A stretch of DNA of 64,000 nucleotides from positions 1-64,000 of the forward strand of contig NZ_FWXF01000007.1 in the NCBI RefSeq assembly GCF_900176285.1. Reading direction: 5' to 3'. Source of the stretch: Desulfacinum hydrothermale DSM 13146. Lineage in GTDB: Bacteria; Desulfobacterota; Syntrophobacteria; Syntrophobacterales; DSM-9756. Both the position numbers and the translations under genes were made by a program. Under the pieces are notes generated by a model. That model searched no databases and was not told the DNA's origin. It was given only the letters and a program-made list of their open reading frames with translations. How positions within the stretch are numbered: the first letter of the stretch is position 1; every line of letters starts with the position of its first letter. This document shows positions 61,245-64,000 of the stretch, in pieces.

Positions 61245-63461
61245 TTAGATGGCGCCGGTCGCCGCCAGGGCGTGGGTGACCAGGCGCTGCATGATCTTTT
61301 CCCTGATATCTCGCGGTGCGTCCAAGCCCAGACGTTCCAGGTAGGGCCTGGCCGCAGCGGGCGGCGCCAGGCTTGCCAGCAGGGGTTTGACCTGAAAGAG
61401 CTTGCCTTTGTTGCCGTTGGTGGCATCCTTCAGGTGCCGCAGGGCCTTGGCCAGGATCAGTTCCTGGTCCGTGAGATCCGTTCCGAAGGGGAAGGGACCG
61501 AAAAGCCCCTTTTGCCGGAAGGATCCCAGTTCGGCCTCCAGCCTTTCGGGCACGTTGTGGCGGAAGGCATCGGGAACGCGGTAATCGGCGGGCAATTTGT
61601 GGGCCGCCTTGGCCTGCCGGACCAGCTCGTCCTGAAATCGGGAGTCCGCGATCTGGATGAGAGCGGCGGCCACCTCCTGATCCGTCTTTCCGCGGATATC
61701 TGCGATGCCGTATTCGGTCACCACGATGTCGCGAAGGTGCCTGGGGATGGTGGTGTTGCCGTAATTGAAGAGCACGTTGGACGTGGCGTGGGCACCGCTG
61801 CCCCGCGTGCTTCGAATCATGATGATGCAGCGGCCTCCGGGCAGGGCATGGGCCTGGGAGACGAAGTTGTACTGGCCCCCCACACCGCTGATGACCCGAC
61901 CGTCCTCCAGTCCGTCGGAAACGATGGCCCCGCTCAGGGTGACCATCAATCCCGTGTTGACGAAACGGGCATGGCGGCGCTGCAGAACCTTCAGCTCTTC
62001 GTCGCCGTAGAGATGGTTCATGTAGGAGACCGCTTTCATGTTGATGAGGCGCCGTTCTTCGGGCGGCATCTGGTGCAGAGCCTCATAGAAGCTGCGCGGC
62101 CCGATGAAGAATCCGCCGTGCACGGCCACACCGTTTTGCAGTCTTTGGCCCAGGGCGTGGGCTTCCAGAGCTTGACGGGCTTTGGGATCATCCAGGTCCG
62201 CCGGGATGCGGAGCACTCCGTTGGTGAGCTCCCCTTCATCCCAGCGCCATTGGGGATCCAGGATCCCAAATCGGGACAGGAGAGCCACGTCGTTTGCCGT
62301 CAGCTTTCTTGAAATGGCCCCGGCCGCCACCAGCTGATCCAACACCGCCCCGGTGATCTCCTCCTGGAGCCGCCCGTCGTTGACCAGGCGCTGGATCGCA
62401 GGATGGTCGTAGACCTTGCGCTTGATGATGCCGTGCTTCATCAGATGCACGTAGCCGTCCACAAACATCTCGGTGCACCCGTAGAGGCCTTCCCGGAAGG
62501 GGTCCGTTCCGCCGTGCTTCTCAACGGATTGCCCGAAGCGCTCCAGAATCCCGGTCCGTTGCAGGATCTCCCGGTACAGGTCGTTGTGCTCGTGGCGGAC
62601 GATGAGTCCATAGGTGATGGCATCGCCCAGGGATCCGATGCCGATCTGCAGAGTGCCGCCGTCGCGAATCAAACTGCCCACGTTGAGGCCGATCATGTAG
62701 TCCTGGGTGCTCACCGATTCCTTGGGCGGCGCAAACAGGGGGAATTCGCAGTCGGGATGATCCAGCACCGCGTCGAATTCTTGGGGCTCCACTTCCGAAT
62801 CCCCGTACATGTAGGGAAGATTGCGGTTCACCTGCGCAACGATGGCCACCGGACGCCCTTCCCTTTCCGCCTGTCGCATGGCCGGAACCAGGTCCAGAGC
62901 CACCTCCGGATTGCAGCTGTAGGAATAGCGATCCCGCCCGTCCGCCTGCCGTTCGGCGCTGACCAGCTGAGCGGCCACATTGATGCCGTTGTCCATGAGG
63001 TCCCGCACGGCATGGGTATAGTTGGTGCTGATGTAGTTGAGCTGGGCGTGCTCGTAATTCATGAACGCGCCCGGACGGAAGAAGAATTCACACACCTGAA
63101 TGTTTTCCGGCACATCTCTTCGCCGGACGGCCAAGGCATACTCCAGGGGCGGATAACCGCCGAAGACCCTTTCCAGGATCGGTTCCAGAAACCGTCGCTC
63201 CAGGTCCGACGACCAGCCGGGCACTTCCGGGGTGATGGCCGTGATGATCTTGAGCCGAATGGACGGATCGCGGCGGGCCCGGTTGAAAATGGCGTTGGCC
63301 AGATGGTTGGGCTTCCCCAACCCCAAGGCCAAACCCAAAACGATGTTCTTGCCCACCCGGGACAAGATGTAATCGGTGCAGGCTTCGGGGTCTTGAAAAA
63401 CGGCAGGGCGATTGTGCTTCATGGGCATCTCCGTCTCCGTGGTCGCATCCGCCTGGGACAT
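61245..63461 (-). CDS. Acetyl-CoA hydrolase/transferase family protein
   Basis: A 738-residue CoA-transferase family I protein related to acetyl-CoA hydrolase, 4-hydroxybutyrate CoA-transferase and succinyl-CoA:acetate CoA-transferase. Motifs include GKNIVLGLALGLGKPNHLANAI near residue 38, IRDGGTLQIGIGSLGDAITYGL, and SDGLEDGRVISGVGGQYNFVSQAHALPGGRCIIMIRST. IVTEYGIADIRGKTDQEVAAALIQIAD holds the C-terminal core. It is longer than the usual 430-550 residues, with an inserted middle region (about 330-460) and a roughly 100-residue C-terminal extension. Start ATG 63461 or the in-frame ATG 63428 (better Shine-Dalgarno) are both possible. Confidence 0.85.
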   Translation of the reverse strand: MSQADATTETEMPMKHNRPAVFQDPEACTDYILSRVGKNIVLGLALGLGKPNHLANAIFNRARRDPSIRLKIITAITPEVPGWSSDLERRFLEPILERVFGGYPPLEYALAVRRRDVPENIQVCEFFFRPGAFMNYEHAQLNYISTNYTHAVRDLMDNGINVAAQLVSAERQADGRDRYSYSCNPEVALDLVPAMRQAEREGRPVAIVAQVNRNLPYMYGDSEVEPQEFDAVLDHPDCEFPLFAPPKESVSTQDYMIGLNVGSLIRDGGTLQIGIGSLGDAITYGLIVRHEHNDLYREILQRTGILERFGQSVEKHGGTDPFREGLYGCTEMFVDGYVHLMKHGIIKRKVYDHPAIQRLVNDGRLQEEITGAVLDQLVAAGAISRKLTANDVALLSRFGILDPQWRWDEGELTNGVLRIPADLDDPKARQALEAHALGQRLQNGVAVHGGFFIGPRSFYEALHQMPPEERRLINMKAVSYMNHLYGDEELKVLQRRHARFVNTGLMVTLSGAIVSDGLEDGRVISGVGGQYNFVSQAHALPGGRCIIMIRSTRGSGAHATSNVLFNYGNTTIPRHLRDIVVTEYGIADIRGKTDQEVAAALIQIADSRFQDELVRQAKAAHKLPADYRVPDAFRHNVPERLEAELGSFRQKGLFGPFPFGTDLTDQELILAKALRHLKDATNGNKGKLFQVKPLLASLAPPAAARPYLERLGLDAPRDIREKIMQRLVTHALAATGAI

Positions 63462-63658
63462 GGGAACGCGAGTTCAGATAGATTTTACGACCGATCCTTT
63501 TAACCGCACCCGGCGTTTTTTGCAAGTCTCTTCACAATGTCGCCGCATCCGCAAGGAAGAACACAGCAAAATGAACAATCCGGCTCCCACTCGGGTTTTC
63601 CTGCCCCTTGTGTTCATGCTCCGACCGAAAGGAGGGCCCAGGCCCCTCCACAGGATCG

Positions 63659-63895
63659 ATGGACTGGAACTGGAAAGCCGTGAAACAACGGCTTCGGCGC
63701 CACCTGCACCGGCTCACGGGGGAAATCGGGGAGCGCGGTGTGGCTGGCTGGAAAGGCCATCGCCGCGCGGCGGACCCGATGGCCCGAGAGTTTCGCCAGG
63801 CGGGCATGGACCCGCAGGAAAAACCTACCCATGGCAGGGAAGCCGGCTCCGGGCCCGAAATGCCCGGAAGCACGGGGAACGCCTGGACGGCATGA
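63659..63895 (+). CDS. Possible small protein (78 aa)
   Basis: An open frame starting MDWNWKAVKQRLRRHLHRLTGE, strongly basic at the N-terminus and Gly/Pro-rich later. The ribosome site is weak (CAGGAT). Nothing recognisable. It is divergent from the acetyl-CoA hydrolase/transferase gene near the window's right edge. It may be a chance frame. Confidence 0.25.
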   Translation: MDWNWKAVKQRLRRHLHRLTGEIGERGVAGWKGHRRAADPMAREFRQAGMDPQEKPTHGREAGSGPEMPGSTGNAWTA

Positions 63896-64000
63896 TTTGC
63901 CTGGAAGGGTGGGCTATACCTCCCGGACCCCCGGTTGTCGGGACTTCCCGTGGCCCTTCGATTGAAGAACTCCCCGGATCCGGGAGGCTCCAGGCTCCTC

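Overview
The window (about 60% GC or slightly more) reads as one contiguous stretch of chromosome from a Gram-negative, probably anaerobic bacterium of the deltaproteobacterial / Desulfobacterota kind. A thermophilic sulfate reducer or syntroph of the Syntrophobacterales is my best guess, inferred from gene content only. Supporting genes are LpxC (outer membrane), Na+-NQR subunits with ApbE, a DUF4390-NtrY-NtrX cluster, a CooC-type ATPase, FolE2, an archaeal-type FBP aldolase/phosphatase, 3-dehydroquinate synthase II and an archaeal-like thymidylate synthase. I see no phage or CRISPR array. Gene density is high, with several 4-bp ATGA overlaps and many GTG/TTG starts chosen by clear Shine-Dalgarno sequences.

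Layout. 1-341: the 3' end of an IS1182-like insertion sequence, directly in front of nqrE. 342-3653: nqrE, nqrF, a small unknown gene and convergent apbE. 3877-4989: FBP aldolase/phosphatase. 5305-5382: tRNA-Pro(GGG) with its own promoter and terminator. 5542-11827 (minus): ntrX, ntrY, a DUF4390 gene, lpxC and a DUF6125-like gene. 12156-13028: a 3-hydroxyisobutyrate-dehydrogenase-like reductase. 13044-19148 (minus): an aromatic amino-acid operon aroB'-pheA-aroE-aroA-dacB, preceded by a complete Phe/Tyr transcription attenuator. 19276-22529 (minus): mutY, an unknown gene and a ChaN-PDZ lipoprotein. 22929-29348 (plus): an unusual ABC exporter with a tripled helical subdomain, two stand-alone cyclic-nucleotide-binding proteins, a rhodanese-ferritin fusion and a P1 peptidase. 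29345-36481: PilZ protein, serC, a ThiF/MoeB-like protein, leucyl aminopeptidase and ftsH. 36588-42380: a five-gene Dpp/Opp-type peptide transporter. 42557-46494: dCMP deaminase, a two-domain thymidylate synthase homologue, HAD hydrolase, lipase and SdhE. 46722-50258: cooC, folE2 and an APH-kinase/P-loop fusion. 50347-54488 (minus): a LonB-like protease, then khpA, a MTH1187-family gene and a TIM-barrel gene. 54793-63461: cupin, acetoacetate-CoA ligase, a muramidase-like protein, fumarase, a 70-aa protein and an acetyl-CoA hydrolase/transferase.

How the genes fit together. Central metabolism is well represented: one-way gluconeogenesis, fumarase plus the SdhE flavinylation factor, and acyl-CoA handling. 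The most coherent regulatory system is the attenuator at 18947-19148. It has a sigma70-type promoter, a 20-residue leader peptide with six Phe and two Tyr, an antiterminator arm that overlaps the leader stop codon, and a U-tailed terminator just ahead of aroB'. dCMP deaminase followed 16 bp later by a thymidylate synthase homologue forms a compact dCMP-to-dTMP route.

Mobile DNA is limited to the IS end at the left edge and a family of dispersed short elements. Two full copies (27119-27314, 34184-34400) have inverted ends matching the IS end at 308-323, and three partial copies lie at 5081, 22721 and 46495. These look like non-autonomous derivatives (MITEs) of that IS.

Identifications rest on reading translated motifs by eye; no database search was run. 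Promoter calls are pattern matches only.
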